Notes: generated from the sequence alone by a model not told the origin. DNA of 64,000 nt from Sitta carolinensis (GCA_032173965.1 CM063287.1:4717859-4781858), one strand, 5' to 3'; shown: positions 1-11,812, counted from the first letter of the stretch. Numbers and translations: made by a program.

Positions 1-2427
1 TTTTCTGCTGCCTTTGCATCTGCTTCACAGAGAGCCACATTCCACAGAGCAGCTTGCTGGAAAGAGAGCTGGCTTAATCCCAAAAGCACTGTCACATCCC
101 AGCTTCTTTTCCCCTGAAAGTGTTATTTATTAAGAAAGCCCACACTTGAGGACGTAGAAGCATTTTTACAGCACCACTTTTGCAAGCTCCAGCAAATCCG
201 TCCGTCCAAGTTTCCAGAATGTTTGCATCCCTCCATCTGCTGCAGCTCCTGCTGGCATCACCAAACCCTGACAAGCCAGGAGCTGCCAAGTGCTGTGACC
301 TGCTATTTTTTTGTTTTTGTAGAAAACAAACCACAAGAACACGCTGGGGTTTTTATAAATGATGTCACGTTTTAAAAAAAATTGCTTGCAGAGAGGTCTT
401 TTCTGTTTCCTTCAAAAAAAAAATTGTGCTGCTTACAGAAAATGAAAAAGAGAATAAATCTTACACATTTGATAGCTGCTCAGAGCACTGGGGTGCATTG
501 CCTCAGGTACTGCAGAACTGTTAGTTCTAACACCCCTCACCTGAGCCAGCTGTGGCTCCTCCTATGCCCACCTGCACAGCCTGCGGGGTGGGTGTGGACC
601 GGCCATCGCTCTGTCCTTGTGGCACAGCCACCCAGGACTGCTGCATCACCCAGATCATGGGCAGGCAGTGTTAGGGCTGAGACTCAAAGCCCTCAGGATC
701 AGGGTAAACCAAACCTGCACTGCATTAACGGCTTGAAAGATGAAATTCACTCCCTACCCTGCCCCCCTCAGTCTGGTTCTGTAGCCTGTGCTGATGTCCC
801 TTGAAGGTGTCTGTGTGAAATCCTTCACTCAGCACACAAGGGGAGCTGGGGCACTGGGCTGCTCCCCTGAACAGGCTATCCCCAAAGCCTGGCCCAGCTG
901 CATGCAGCCCAGCCTCTGATGCTGCTCAACCCATGCTCTGAGTGACTGTGGCTTTCCTTAGCTTTTTTTTTTTTTTTTTCCCTTCATTCCTATTTACTGT
1001 TTCTTCCCTCTCCTCAGTTACCAACCCTTTTCCTTCACTCTGCTCTCACCAGAGCTCACACCAATGAAAAGCATTTCTCCTCATGAGGAGGGAAACCTTT
1101 CTGCAGCAACTGTGTACTGGGTGAAATACACTACCAATTGCCTCTTTCTGCAGAACCTAAATGTCCTGAAGAAGTCCCCTTTTTTGACCCCCTGTGGCTT
1201 AGCTCAGATCCTGCTATTTGCTGTACATGAAGTAACAGAAATGACTGCCAGTGTATCATTTCAGAATGTAATTATATAATTATATACCCATTAAAAGAAC
1301 ATAACCCACCTTTAACCACCTACGTGAGAAAAGCTATATGAAATAAACTCTGAATGTGGTAAAAAGTGAAAGTATTTTCAGCTATTCCACGGGCTAAAAT
1401 AAAGTTAAACCGGTGTTTTAAAGAAATGTGCTTTATTCTAACCAGCAAGATTGTTTTCAGTGAAGAAAAAACATGGAACAATCTGAACAGCAATTCAAAT
1501 TGAAATCAGATAGATGAGCTGTCACACATTGGAGATGCTCACACAAGGCTTTCTCTCATATGGTGTCAATCATACTTTTCCTCTGATGGATTAAAAAAAA
1601 CAGTCATCATGTCGAAAAACTGAGAAGAGGTTTTCCTGGTAGCCTTATGCAATAGTGAGGTGTCAAAACAGTTTTTAAAAAAGCCTTCTAAGAAGGCTTA
1701 GTCCCAGGTTTGTGAGCATTCTTGTCCCTGGACTCTGGCTTTGCAGGGAAGACTGAACAGGAGTTGTGTCTTTAGCTTCTTAAAGGCAAATACATCATAC
1801 AAAGAAATGACACAAAACAATCTGGGCAATTTAGGTGATACAAAAGCTCTGGCTGTGTGGGATCTGTGGTTTTGTAACGTGCTGTAAAATGTCTCCCTGA
1901 CAAAAGCCCAGCAAGAATTCAGGTTGTGACACAAAAAACCTGAATGTATCAAACAGTGAGCTGCAGCCTGTTTTGTGTAAATAAACGGAGAAGATAAATG
2001 TTAATGCACGTGTGATTTAACTGAAGCATCACAAATAAAGAGAACAATTTTTACCTCGACAAAAGGAGGAAGAGAAATATTTTCCCAGACCTTTGAATTA
2101 CCACAGACATGTTCTGAGTAGGACAATTTTCCTTCTCTCTCCCACTGAGCCATATTTGTCTCTGTTGCTGCTGTGCCAATACCAAGGAAGCATCATCAAG
2201 GAAGAATCTAATAACAGCCAGTTTGTCATTATGCTTCCCTCAGCACTAACTGGAGCATGCTGAGCTGTGAATGAGTGTGGGGAAACACTAAAAGACAACC
2301 ATTAGGAAAATGGTAAATATCATTTACCCTTCGCATTCTAGAACTGGCAGTTTCTAAGTCCAGATTTTATACTGGCTGGACACCAAGTAACTCAGGTCCT
2401 CTCTCAATTATTTCCTCTAACACAGAC
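1..2427. other. Unique non-coding DNA, no gene recognised
   Basis: AT-rich single-copy-looking sequence. It holds a run of 17 T at 963-979 and a perfect 14-bp AT palindrome (TAATTATATAATTA) at 1269-1282. Short open frames exist on both strands, but none has protein-like composition over a useful length or paired splice sites. I see no promoter or known repeat. Confidence 0.6.
963..979. repeat. Homopolymer T run
   Basis: Seventeen consecutive T. It may be a slippage-prone tract or an old antisense poly(A) tail. No target-site duplication is visible next to it. Confidence 0.9.
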
Positions 2428-2492
2428 TCATAGAATCATAGAATTGTTTGGGTTGGAAGGGACTTAAAAAGATTATCTAATGCTAAACCTCA
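2428..2492 (-). mobile_element. CR1 LINE, 3' tail fragment
   Basis: The + strand reads TCATAGAATCATAGAATTG, then GGGTTGGAAGGGAC and AAAGATTATCTAATG. This is the reverse complement of the avian CR1 3' end, so the element is on the minus strand. Only the last ~65 bp survive, which is typical of severe 5' truncation. No coding capacity. Confidence 0.88.
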
Positions 2493-4054
2493 AAAGGATC
2501 CAAAGAAGTAAGCTTTAAATGCTTGCTCCTCCAAAATGAGTGTAGAAGTCAGTGTCTCAGGTTCCACCTTGAATGCAGAGGGTAGATAAACCTGACAGCT
2601 CCAGGCTGTGGTTGGTCTTCAATGTTTAAGTCATGTTAAGGATGAAAAATTATAATTGATTTTGAACACTGTTCCAAAGTTTGCAACCTCCCCAAGGGAA
2701 CGAATATTTAATTTCTAAACAATCAAGGATTTAGAAATTGCCAGGAAAAGAAACATAAGAGAGGCGCTACCTAATTGGTTGTAATTAAAACTTAATACTA
2801 ACAAAAGTTAAAAAGAAGAATGAGTGGAAGGCAAAAATGGTTTGAAAATATTGGAATATTACAACTTTCTCCTTTGTCACTCCAGCTGAAATGAGTACCA
2901 TCTGTTTGCTCTGATATTTAATGAGCAGGGTAGAACTGGGGGCAGCCCAGCTCAGGTATTTGGACAACACACTTAATCCTGCTCTGGTTCCTGCCTCTGA
3001 TAGATGGGCCCAGGGACTTGGAAAGGTGGGAATCCACCAGCTCTCGTGGCTGCCTATCTGCTGGAGGAGGATTGCTGAGCCTTTGCAGAGGGTGCTGCCA
3101 CAGAAAACAAGCCAAGAGCAAAGCAAGTGAGGACACCAGTCTGGGGAGAGTTATGGGAACTGATGGCTGGGCTGTGACATGGGAAAGTAGCAGAACAGAG
3201 AACATTAAGGGAGCCAGGAGGGAAATTAAAGCCTTTCTCAGCTAATGTGAGTTATGAGGGGGCTCATCGTGGCATAACTAGACAATTTATCTTCCTGTAA
3301 GGAAATAAAACAAACCTGGGAGAGTAATTCAGCTAATTATGCAATGACTTTATAGACACTGCCTGAACAGAAATTACTTTCTCTATGGGTTGTTTCCTCA
3401 GAAATTTTCTGCCTGTTTGCCCATGTAAAAGCATTCAAAAAATCTTCCTTTAGACTGCACCGTGTCAAAGTGAAAGAAAATAATTTGGTATCAACATGAT
3501 CTCAGTGAAACAAAAAATGAGATTTCCTGCCATGGTCCTAAAATCCCTTATGCCTCCACCATCCCTCAGTTAATTGCTAAGGTTGCAAGGGGCTGCATTA
3601 GAGAAGCACTGCTCACTGTCCTGGTAATCCACTGCTGGCTAGGAGCCTGAGTTTTATTTTATTTCTCTCCAAGTATAACATCTCTTGCTCTGCTTTATTG
3701 CTTGGGTTCAGGCTACCAGGCCCTGGACCAACATTTGATTCCAAAGAGTTCACTCAGGGAGGGCTGGACCAGGTTTGCCACTTTCTTGACACTGGTTTGA
3801 GGAGTATTTAGCTGAGTGATCTTGGCTGTAATCTCAGTGTCTAATCTGGTAAAAATCTCTTCAGTTAATTGTCAGTTACCAAATTTTGAAACATGAATTT
3901 GAGTAGAAATAAAATTACATACCTCACAGGTAAGAAACATGGGAGTAGAGCCACAAGAAATTATACCACTCACATTGGAAAGGTGGATGGGTGAGAGAGA
4001 AAATCCTGCTGTCATTTTTCTGAGCAGCCCCAAGAGTGAGAATGTCTGGAGGGA
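2493..4054. other. Unique non-coding DNA
   Basis: No recognisable repeat, RNA gene or supported exon. Overlapping open frames around 2785-3245 on both strands share the same GC-richer block and look like chance frames. Confidence 0.55.
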
Positions 4055-4391
4055 TGTCGCTGTGGGCGATGAACAGATGACATGAGACTTCATTATAAAA
4101 ACTGTATCTGATTCTTCCTTATTCAAAGACTGACCCCCTTTATATAGCTTCTCGAGCAGGCCATCTCATTGGTCAGAAGAGTGCCAGAACTCTTCATCCC
4201 ATTGACCTAAAACTGAAAGACAGAGAGAAGTCCATCCCATAGAAAGGAATCCAAAACATCACTCTGTTACAATAACACTCGTGATGTTTATGCCAAGCCG
4301 GTGAGAACACAAGGTCTTCCTGAACCAAAACACTACGAAGAAACTGAGTCTAGAAACTCAGAAACTTCAGGCCCAGGAGCCTCAGACTACA
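4055..4391 (-). mobile_element. Solo LTR, 337-bp family, copy A
   Basis: Endogenous retrovirus LTR left without internal genes. On the + strand it opens TGTCGCTGTGG and closes CAGACTACA, giving TGT...ACA ends in either direction. Read on the minus strand it has a CCAAT box (4168-4172) followed about 25 bp later by TATATAAAG (4138-4146), a normal U3 promoter order, so the minus strand is taken as sense. It aligns along its length with 43751-44089 and 52556-52891. Flanks are GAGGGA (4049-4054) and GAGGTT (4392-4397), which match at four of six bases and so fit a decayed 6-bp target-site duplication. Family assignment (class II-like) rests on TSD length in the sister copies and is inference. Confidence 0.78.
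4138..4172 (-). promoter_or_regulatory. CCAAT and TATA elements of LTR copy A
   Basis: On the minus strand CCAAT (4168-4172) precedes TATATAAAGGGGG (centred near 4140). The spacing is that of an RNA polymerase II core promoter. It is the best preserved promoter of the three family copies. Activity today cannot be judged from sequence. Confidence 0.55.
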
Positions 4392-5249
4392 GAGGTTAGC
4401 CAGGAGTAGGACCAACTGTGTAAGATGCTGCAACATCTGACAAAACCCCTTTACCTGGTGCTTAATGCAATAACAGACACTTTTTGATCCTCCTAGAAAG
4501 TGGATGCAGATGGTGCTGGTGGGGCAAGTGAAGTCAGTATGGTCACACAGGTGCTGCTCAGGGCACCATTCAAACCAATGAGCAGGGCACTGCAGTTAAG
4601 AAAGGCAGTCCCAGACTTGAAGGGGGAAAAAGCTGTATTACAGCCTCAGACAGCAGCCTGAGAGGTGAAAATTGTAGCTGATCTTGTGCTACCACCAGAC
4701 TGTAGTAAGTACTTTCTCTCCTTCCTCTTTTTTATCCATGATCTGTACTATAAGATGTAACAATATGTCGGAAATGTCACATAATTACACCTCAAAGAGC
4801 CCAGGGTAATTGGCAATCACCAAAAGCTGCCTTTCCTTTCATTTGCTAAAAGGAATGAAGCTCCTTGTGTGTTTTGGGGCACCACTAGAGCGAGATGTCT
4901 AATTACCAGCAAGTTCAGCTCAACAGCTGTCAACACATCAGCTCTAAAAGCTATTTCATAAGGACAAAGACATAATATGGGCTGAAGTAGCTCTTCTAAA
5001 CTTGTCCAATTTCACTCTGCCACTTTCCCCAACATTCAAGAGTTACTAAAGTCTGTCAATTACTAAATTCCAGCTGTAGCTTCAGCAGCACTGAACACAG
5101 GCTAAATGATGCCCAAGCATTGCTGGTGTCAAGCTGGAAAGGCAGAAGAACCTCTCACATGGCTAAATGGTTTTTAATGTGAAATATCTTGGCAAAAAGG
5201 TGTAAAGGAAGAGGAGAAACACTGGAATATTGTTGTTATTACTGCAGTT
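4392..5249. other. Unique non-coding DNA
   Basis: No repeat or gene recognised. At about 4905-4960 there is a short AT-rich stretch with CTAATTACC and ACAGCTGTCA, motifs of the kind bound by homeodomain and E-box/TALE factors. No conservation data are available to support a regulatory role. Confidence 0.5.
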
Positions 5250-5333
5250 CATAGAATCATTGAATCACAGACAGGTTTGGGTAGGAAGGGACATTAAGGA
5301 TCATCTAATTCCACACCCTGGCATGGGCAGATA
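5250..5333 (-). mobile_element. CR1 LINE, 3' tail fragment
   Basis: Begins CATAGAATCATTGAATCACAG and continues TAGGAAGGGAC, GGATCATCTAATTCC and GGCATGGGCAG on the + strand. This is the reverse complement of the CR1 3' untranslated end. The element is 5' truncated to about 85 bp. Confidence 0.9.
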
Positions 5334-6316
5334 TTGCCCATCACCAACAGTGAAGACGCTGAGGATAAAGAACAGGGGGGGCACCTGCCCAAGAATAGGC
5401 AATATGGCTCTGGCAAAAAAACGGGTTTCCACCATTTTCCTTTCTACCATCCAGCTCTAGAAAAACTGAGGAGGACTATTTCTCCAAACTCTGACCTTAT
5501 GGCAAGGGAGGGACATGTGGCAGCCTGTGAAACCCCACACACTTTCGTACTTCTCCTGGAAGTCCTTTAACTCATGGTAGTCATTAATGTTTAGAGAACA
5601 GATGAAAGAGCACAGAAACCACTAAATTTCTGGAGAAACCTACCAGCACCTGTTCTCTAGCTTTCCCCCACTCCATTGCAGATACCAAGGGTCAGAAAGA
5701 AGCTGTGTATGCAGAGGAGACTGGTAGATGGCACTTGTGGCAGAAATGTGCCTGTACTATCCCAACTCATTGTGAGGACAGAGGACTCTAAGTAGAAAAC
5801 CCAAAAGCTTGAGCTCTGGAGCAAAGTGGGCATCTCATTGTATTTGTCCCCCTGCCCTGGCATACAAGCTGAGCTTTTCCAGCCACCACAATATTAAAGC
5901 TCAATTAAAGTGAGCACAGGGCCTAGTGACCTTCCTGAAGAGGTGAGCATGCACCAGGGGTTTGAGATGCTCTCCCTTTCCTCTGGGCCTGCTCTGAGGA
6001 GAAAGAGAGCATTCAATGATACTTACCCTTCTAGAGCTATCAGCTCTGAGTGCTCTGCCACAGGCAGAAACCCCATCCCAACCTTACAGAGGTACACAAA
6101 GACAGGTTTATATTAATTCTCTCTTGTTACAAGACTACTAATTTAGGCAAATAGTAACTTTCTATCACAGAACATGTCCTTCATTAACATTTATCTGTCT
6201 TATTTTCAAGATAGGACAGCACAACCAGGAGAATTCAGAATCACTGCATTTGTGCTGCTCAGTGGTGGTCACTGCAATGAGACAGAAGGTTACAGCTCCC
6301 TCCTTTTCTATGTTTT

Positions 6317-6341
6317 TTGTTGTTGATGTTGTTGTTGTTTT
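6317..6341. repeat. Imperfect (GTT)n microsatellite
   Basis: TGTTGTTGATGTTGTTGTTG with one interruption. Confidence 0.85.
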
Positions 6342-7241
6342 GGGGATTTTACATTTATTTCCATGAATTTATATTACAAATTTATCCTTTTTCTAATAGG
6401 GACATAATACAGCATATTTTAAAAGTATCCAGTGGCAACTCATACATTATGGAAAAGCTGGATGTTAAAGACGAAAGGAAATGAGTGTTACACAGAAAAG
6501 ATTATCTTAATTTCTCATTTCTCTCTCTCTCCACTCACTTCCCAACACACACACTCCTCTGCTGGCCACCCTTGTGTTTTCACACAGAGCACTTAAAATA
6601 ATCTTATTAAAGTTTATGCTTTTTAAATCTGTTTATTATACCACTTCAGCTTTGTTTCCTAATCCTCTTCTCTTCTTTTTATTTTTGATTTTTTTCCTAA
6701 GCTGGGAAAGCTATCTGCTTTTTCCCTGCAGCTTTAATTGAGTTCTTTAATCATAAATGCAGCAACAAGTGTTCCTACACTCTGCACTACACTTCTGAGG
6801 AGCCTTCCCGAAGTGCTTCCTCCTGATTGCTCTTTTCAAGCCTTGTTTACAGGATACCAAAAATTTAAGAAGTGTTTAATAGAAGAGACAGTGCTAAAGT
6901 CCAGCTTTTGTGCAGCATTCTCAGGCACCAGAGAGGTGTCTCACAGATTCTCAAAAATTACATCACTCTTGTAGTACTGACACTCTAAATGACTGCAAAC
7001 AGCAGTGAATATTGTTCAAGTCCTTTCAAAGACAAACCAAATGACACCATCACTTCTCTCTTTGTATGATGAGTGCGCCAGGCTTAAAGGAGATGTGACC
7101 CTGCTGCTCTGGCTTTCCTTCTCAAGCCAATAAATATAAGTGTGAGCAAATGGAAGGAGTTTCTTCCTGCAGCAAAGTCCTGCCACACAATGGCCAAAAA
7201 TAATCAAGTGATATTATTCAGCCTTCTTTTCCGTTCCAAAG

Positions 7242-7390
7242 GGATTAACAATAAAATCGAGGGAGACACAGCTGTAATTAGTTTGGTCACTCAAAAGGAA
7301 AAATGCATGATGATTCCTGCAGATAAAAGCAAGGCAAACATATTGATTGCATTTCAGAAGGCAAAGAATAACTTTCTTCCGGATCTCAGA
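7242..7390 (+). other. Weak candidate internal exon (149 nt)
   Basis: A pyrimidine-rich tract ending CCAAAG precedes 7242, and 7390 is followed by GTAAGT in the context CTCAGA/GTAAGT. The frame running through (phase 2 in, phase 0 out) is open for 49 codons. The acceptor is AAG rather than the usual CAG or TAG. The predicted peptide matches no family I know. Splice-like pairs this good are expected by chance in 64 kb, so this is a note rather than a gene call. Confidence 0.1.
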
Positions 7391-9137
7391 GTAAGTAAAT
7401 TCCATTTTACGACTAAAATCCTGTAGCAGAACAGCTCCGTGCTTGTGACTTCACACAGTGAGAGTGCTAATAAATGCATGTACTGATTTCTCAGTTTGGT
7501 GGACATCAATATATGTGTAAGCCAAAGAGTTACTGAGGCAAACTTTAGTTTGCAGCTTACTGTGAAGGACAATCAATCTTAAAATTTACCTTAACATAGT
7601 AAACCCACATGGTTTCTAAATTATTCAGACATGCCTGCAGCAGTGGAGAGTTCTGTAGCTCCAAGTGAGTGATGTCAGTGAACCATGAGTTGCAGCACAG
7701 CTCTGTAAGTACACTCAGTGTAAAAGTACTTACAAACCTGCACCACACCTGACATTTCACTCACCTCTCTTTTACCTGTGCACTTGCTCAGTGAAGCCAA
7801 AATTTACAAGGGAGATATTTCAGAATCTGCTTCTCTGGAAGAGACATCTCATCCTCTTCTTTGGGGCTTAGTGTTTGAAACAGGTAGAAGAGTTCTGCTT
7901 TCTGATGCAAATCCAAATTCCTCAGCGTGGAATGTGATTAGCCAGGGCCAGTCTCAGTTGGCAGAAACTCCTCAGCCTGAAATGTTCCAAAGCAGGTACA
8001 AATGGCTTTTGACAGGGAAGATCAGGATTAATTTGTTGCAATGAGAAGTAAAGTACAATTAATGATGGGATTCAAAATGTAAGACACATAGCCAGGGCGA
8101 GGATATCGAGGCTCTGGAAAAGATGAAACCATCCCTGGACCTGGGGTGAAGCAGTGGCAGCGTGTCTGCAATGCGGGGAGGGAGCAGGGAGTGCATTCGC
8201 TTTCCACTCAGCAACTTCACCGAGCAGCTCCATCTCCAGAGTGCTTCTCGCACAGAGCAAAGCTACAGCTGCAGGATACAGATCAACCTTCTCCCGGGGT
8301 TTAGGGGCACTGCAAGGGCAGCGTTTTGCTCACCAGCCTGTTAGGCTGCTTCCAACAGGAGCAGGATTCCCAGAGGAGGCAGCCAGTAGCAGAGCTCGGC
8401 TCTTCCCAGACCTGGCCAGCACTCTGCATCTCTGGATCGCTCCAAGGGCTGAGCTTGTCCCTGAACTACGGGGATCTGAGCCCATGAATGTAAAAAATCA
8501 CCACAGTTATAAAAGCTTGAAATACCATCTCACGATGTGTGTGTGGGACTGAGAGGACAGCCCCAGTTCCAGCTTTGCATGGGAATGGTGCTTTGTCCCA
8601 CAAAGCTGCTCCTCAGCTGTGCCGCAGCATCAGCCTGGGGGAATCTGAGAATAAAGAAGACATTCTAAATCCCAACCAAAGTAACTTCAGTCATTATGTA
8701 CATCCATCCATAATAAGTGTGGCTCCTCCAGGGCTCACGTGAGAGAGAAAGGCTCTCTCGTGCTTCCACCAAAACGACATTATGGAAACAGAAGAGCACA
8801 AAGGGGAACAAATGCACACAAGCAAAGAGTAATAAAAGAGCATTATTAAGGCAGTGAATCCAAACCCTGAAAAAGTTAGGAAGTCCCAGAACCCAGCTTG
8901 TTTGTGTGATGAGACTTTACCACTGCCTTCTGGATGCAATTCTGCCATCCAGAATTTTGAGTCTTCATGACAGGAATATTGATTTTGTCCTACACGATCC
9001 TTCCCATACCTAGAGGGGCTTACGAAAAGGAGGGAGAAGGACTATTTACATTGACAGATAGTGACTATTGACAAGTCACAGGGAACAGTTTTAAAAGGAG
9101 AGAGGGGAGGTTTATATTATATTATAAGATATATTAT

Positions 9138-9166
9138 AATTTCTTCTTATATTATAAGAAGAAATT
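9138..9166. repeat. Perfect 14-bp-arm palindrome at a CR1 5' junction
   Basis: AATTTCTTCTTATA (9138-9151), one spacer base, then its exact reverse complement TATAAGAAGAAATT (9153-9166). The right arm is the expected CR1 sequence just before TTCTTTACT. The left arm therefore looks like an inverted copy of the first CR1 bases. It sits at the 3' edge of an AT-rich run starting near 9108. Confidence 0.9.
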
Positions 9167-9278
9167 CTTTACTCAGAGTGTGGGGTGTCCAGAGAAGCTG
9201 TGGCTGTCTCATCCCTGGCAGTGTCCAAGGCGAGGTTGGACAGGGCTTAGAGCAATCTGGGATAGTGGAAGGTGTCCC
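9151..9278 (+). mobile_element. CR1 LINE, left part of an interrupted copy
   Basis: Reads AGAAGAAATTCTTTACTCAG, AGAGAAGCTGTGGCTG, ATCCCTGGCAGTGTCCAAGG and GGATAGTGGAAGGTGTCCC, the standard 3' portion of CR1 on the + strand. It stops at 9278, where an LTR begins, and continues at 9926. Coding potential is lost. Confidence 0.93.
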
Positions 9279-9579
9279 TGTGGGAACCAGGAAATCCTTC
9301 TGACTGTCCTGGGAAGATTTATAAGTCACAAGAATTTAGATAGAATGATAATTAGTATGTCACATGGTGAAAAAGTAGAATTTGTGGATTTTAGATGAGA
9401 GATCAGGGGGCAAAGATGGAGGAAATGGGGGGTGTCCCTAAGCTTCTTCTTCATTCTCTTGTTCTCCATCTTCTGTGGTGGTGTGGCACATTTGGATTGG
9501 ATTGGAACAAAAGTACACTGTACAACATAGTGGATAGATATTGGAGAATTGTTATAAATAAAGTATACGTAATTTTCAG

Positions 9580-9587
9580 TATAAAAG
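9580..9587 (+). promoter_or_regulatory. TATA box of the 9.3-kb LTR
   Basis: TATAAAAG inside the LTR, about 300 bp from its left end. With AATAAA at 9688-9693 it defines the + strand as LTR sense. A start site near 9610 is inferred from normal TATA spacing. Confidence 0.6.
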
Positions 9588-9687
9588 ATAGTGCCCTCCC
9601 AAGGGTGGACAGACCAAGACCAAAGAGGAGAGCACTGGCCTGCAGAGAAGCTGTGGCAGGCCAGGGAATGAATATGTGATAACAAAG

Positions 9688-9693
9688 AATAAA
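9688..9693 (+). terminator. LTR polyadenylation signal
   Basis: AATAAA located about 100 bp after the LTR TATA box, in the position expected for retroviral R. An earlier AATAAA at 9557-9562 lies upstream of the TATA box and is less likely to be used. Confidence 0.5.
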
Positions 9694-9925
9694 CAAATTC
9701 CTGAACACAAGAAAACAAACGACTCGACCTCTTCTTCAGACGCGGGGCTGAGGGAAACCAGAAAGCATTCACAGAGACAGAGACAAGTTAAGTTAGGTGA
9801 AAGCCAAGCTCACAGAGCTCTCAGAAACACCAGAAAGGCCCAGACAAGAAAAACAAAGAAACAACAAAAACAGGAAGAAAAAAAAAAAAACACACATATA
9901 TTTTTATATTTTTAAAAACCTAACA

Positions 9926-10001
9926 TGTCCCTGCCTATGGCAGGGGATAGAACAGAGTGAGCTTTAAGATTCCTTCCAACCCAAACCAATGATTTGATTC
10001 T
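9926..10001 (+). mobile_element. CR1 LINE, right part of the interrupted copy
   Basis: Resumes TGTCCCTGCCTATGGCAGGG and runs through CCTTCCAACCCAAACCA to GATTTGATTC. This is the last ~75 bp of CR1. Together with 9151-9278 it rebuilds a contiguous 3' CR1 end around the LTR. Confidence 0.92.
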
Positions 10002-11440
10002 TCTCTCTCTCCAAACAGTCAATGTTCCCTGAGTAAGCAGCTATTCCATATTTTCTCCTACTCCTAGAGGCCCAGCATGCTGCTCTATGACTTATTTACT
10101 GCATGCTGCTTTGAAGAGAGAATTATTCATTTTTTCAAAGGATTTTATCCAGCACTCACCATGTGAGGGCCTCTCAAAGATTAATGACATCTGCTAGCAC
10201 AATGTGCCTGGGAGGTGACAGGATGGATGCCTGTTTTGGCTGGGTGGCAATCAGCCCTTTAACAACCTCACCAGCTCCAGCCAGGACACTATCAGGTGTC
10301 TATCTACAGGGCTGAGTGTGACAGGTAAACAAGATCAGAGCCTTCACCTGGGAGAATGAAGGAACAAGTGTCTGTAATTAGGGCGTGGGGCTGTGATAAA
10401 ACATCTGTTTTTCTTGAGACTTGCTCAAGTTTTGTGAAACGTTATCACTCAGCCAAAAGAAAGCAGAGTGTGAGCCCCGCAGTGTGCTGAGCAGCATCCA
10501 GCTTGCTTTGCAGGCAGGTAGACAAGTTGTAACAGAGCACTGTCACCTCACTCTTAACATGTGGAAACTGAAACGCTGAAATAAGGACAGAAAGCAGCAG
10601 AAAGCAGGTGTAGTGTGCCTGATTGGGAGCCTGGGGCCTCGATTTTGAAGAACACCTGCTGGTCCATCAACATTACAATATTCAAATTGTGATGTCTAAA
10701 CAGCACGTTTTCAAATGTGAGGGTTTGGTGATGTCAATCAGGCCTCGGGTTCGAGGCAAGCATCAGGTGATCATGAACAGTGACAAGTGACCTTCTGTCA
10801 GATTTCCCATCTCACATTTCTGGCAAAGGCTGGAAACCCACTCCAAGGGAAGCATCCAATGGTCCTGAAAAGGAGACACTCCCCCAGCGGGTCCACACCA
10901 GGAAATAAATGCTGGAAATCAGCCACAAAAGAGACAAGGTTCTGCAGGAACCAGAATCTGGAATATGACACTGGCTATTGTCACCCAGAGAGTTTGGCCT
11001 GCATTCTGTGCTACAAAAGATTAACTGCCACCTTAGACAGCTGTTAGCAAAACAAACCCTGAATTACCTTTCTTTTCAACTAAGTCAAAATACTGGATGG
11101 AGACTTTTCCTTCCCATGTCCTGTCAATGAAAACCTTTCCTAGGAATTTTTTTAAAAGTCTCATCTCACTGTCATGATTTTCCACAGGACAGAGATAAAT
11201 ACCTTAGTTTGCTTCAGTTCTTACTTAAAAGATAATTTTAACATTGTTTCAGCGATTATGCAGACATAATCAAATCAACTAAGTTGTACAGGCCAGTAGT
11301 ATCACAGCCACCTTCAGCATCCCACAAAAGTGAAAAATCCTATTCCCTTGTTGAGACACAAACAAAAAATCCCCTCACTATTCTCCAGCAATCTGCTGAA
11401 ATCACAGACTAGTTACAAAGGCCCGTGTTTCAAACAAATA
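10002..11440. other. Unique non-coding DNA
   Basis: No repeat or gene recognised. The string GGGTTCGAGGC near 10747 resembles a tRNA B box but has no acceptor or anticodon stem around it. Confidence 0.55.
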
Positions 11441-11812
11441 AAGGGATTGTTCAGCCTGGAGGAAAAAAGTTTCAGGGTGACCTAATCATGGCTTTCCAAC
11501 ACCTGAAGGAGCTGGCAAGAAAGATGGAGAGAGATTCCTTACAAGGAATGGAGTGCCAGCACACAGGGAATGGCTTCAGAGGGCAGGGCTGGCTGGGATA
11601 TTGGGCAGGAATTGTTCCCTGGCAGGGTGGGCAGCCCTGGCACAGGGTGCCCAGAGCAGCTGGGGCTGCCCCTGGATCCCTGGCAGTGCCCAAGGCCAGG
11701 CTGGACTTTGGGGCTTGGAGCAGCCTGGGATAGTGGGAGGGGTCCCTGCCCATGGCAGGGGTGGGGTGAGATGAACTTTAAATCCTTCCTGACCCAAACC
11801 CTTCTGGGGTCA
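11441..11812 (+). mobile_element. CR1 LINE, ~370-bp 3' fragment
   Basis: One of the longest CR1 copies here. It includes the end of the reverse-transcriptase ORF region (GTTCAGCCTGGAGGAAAAAAG, AACACCTGAAGGAGCTGGC) and the 3' part (CAGAGCAGCTGGGGCTGCC, CAAGGCCAGGCTGGACTTTG, CCCATGGCAGGGGTGGGG). The terminal repeat is degraded. The similar ~250-bp stretches at 48766, 51070 and, in reverse, 62083 point to one CR1 subfamily. Confidence 0.94.

Larger units (their letters stand above)
5334..9137. other. Unique non-coding DNA with one GC-richer block
   Basis: No repeat family recognised apart from a (GTT)n stretch near 6317-6341. A GC-richer block lies at about 8100-8480 but has too few CpG to call an island by eye. 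A weak exon candidate (7242-7390) is listed separately. The rest shows only short chance open frames. Confidence 0.55.
9279..9925 (+). mobile_element. Solo LTR (647 bp) inserted in a CR1
   Basis: Starts TGTGGGAACCAGG at 9279 and ends AAACCTAACA at 9925. It is flanked by a perfect 6-bp target-site duplication TGTCCC (9273-9278 and 9926-9931). The CR1 sequence resumes exactly after the right duplication, which proves insertion. On the + strand a TATAAAAG box lies at 9580-9587 and AATAAA at 9688-9693, about 100 bp apart, as expected for the U3/R border and the R polyadenylation signal. U5 would be roughly 9710-9925. No gag, pol or env sequence is present. A 6-bp duplication is typical of class II (ERVK-like) integrases, so that class is inferred. 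Open frames inside it are incidental. Confidence 0.93.

Noticed and set aside
322..374. Acceptor-like T-rich tract ending GTAG, followed by a short open frame
   Set aside because: The frame ends after about 16 codons at TAA and there is no linked exon. It cannot be told apart from chance.
8100..8480. GC-richer block considered as a CpG island or promoter
   Set aside because: CpG is not clearly enriched by eye, there is no TATA or initiator context and no downstream exon. Counting CpG observed/expected would settle it.
10735..10770. tRNA-like B box GGGTTCGAGGC
   Set aside because: No cloverleaf can be built around it and no A box lies at the right distance.
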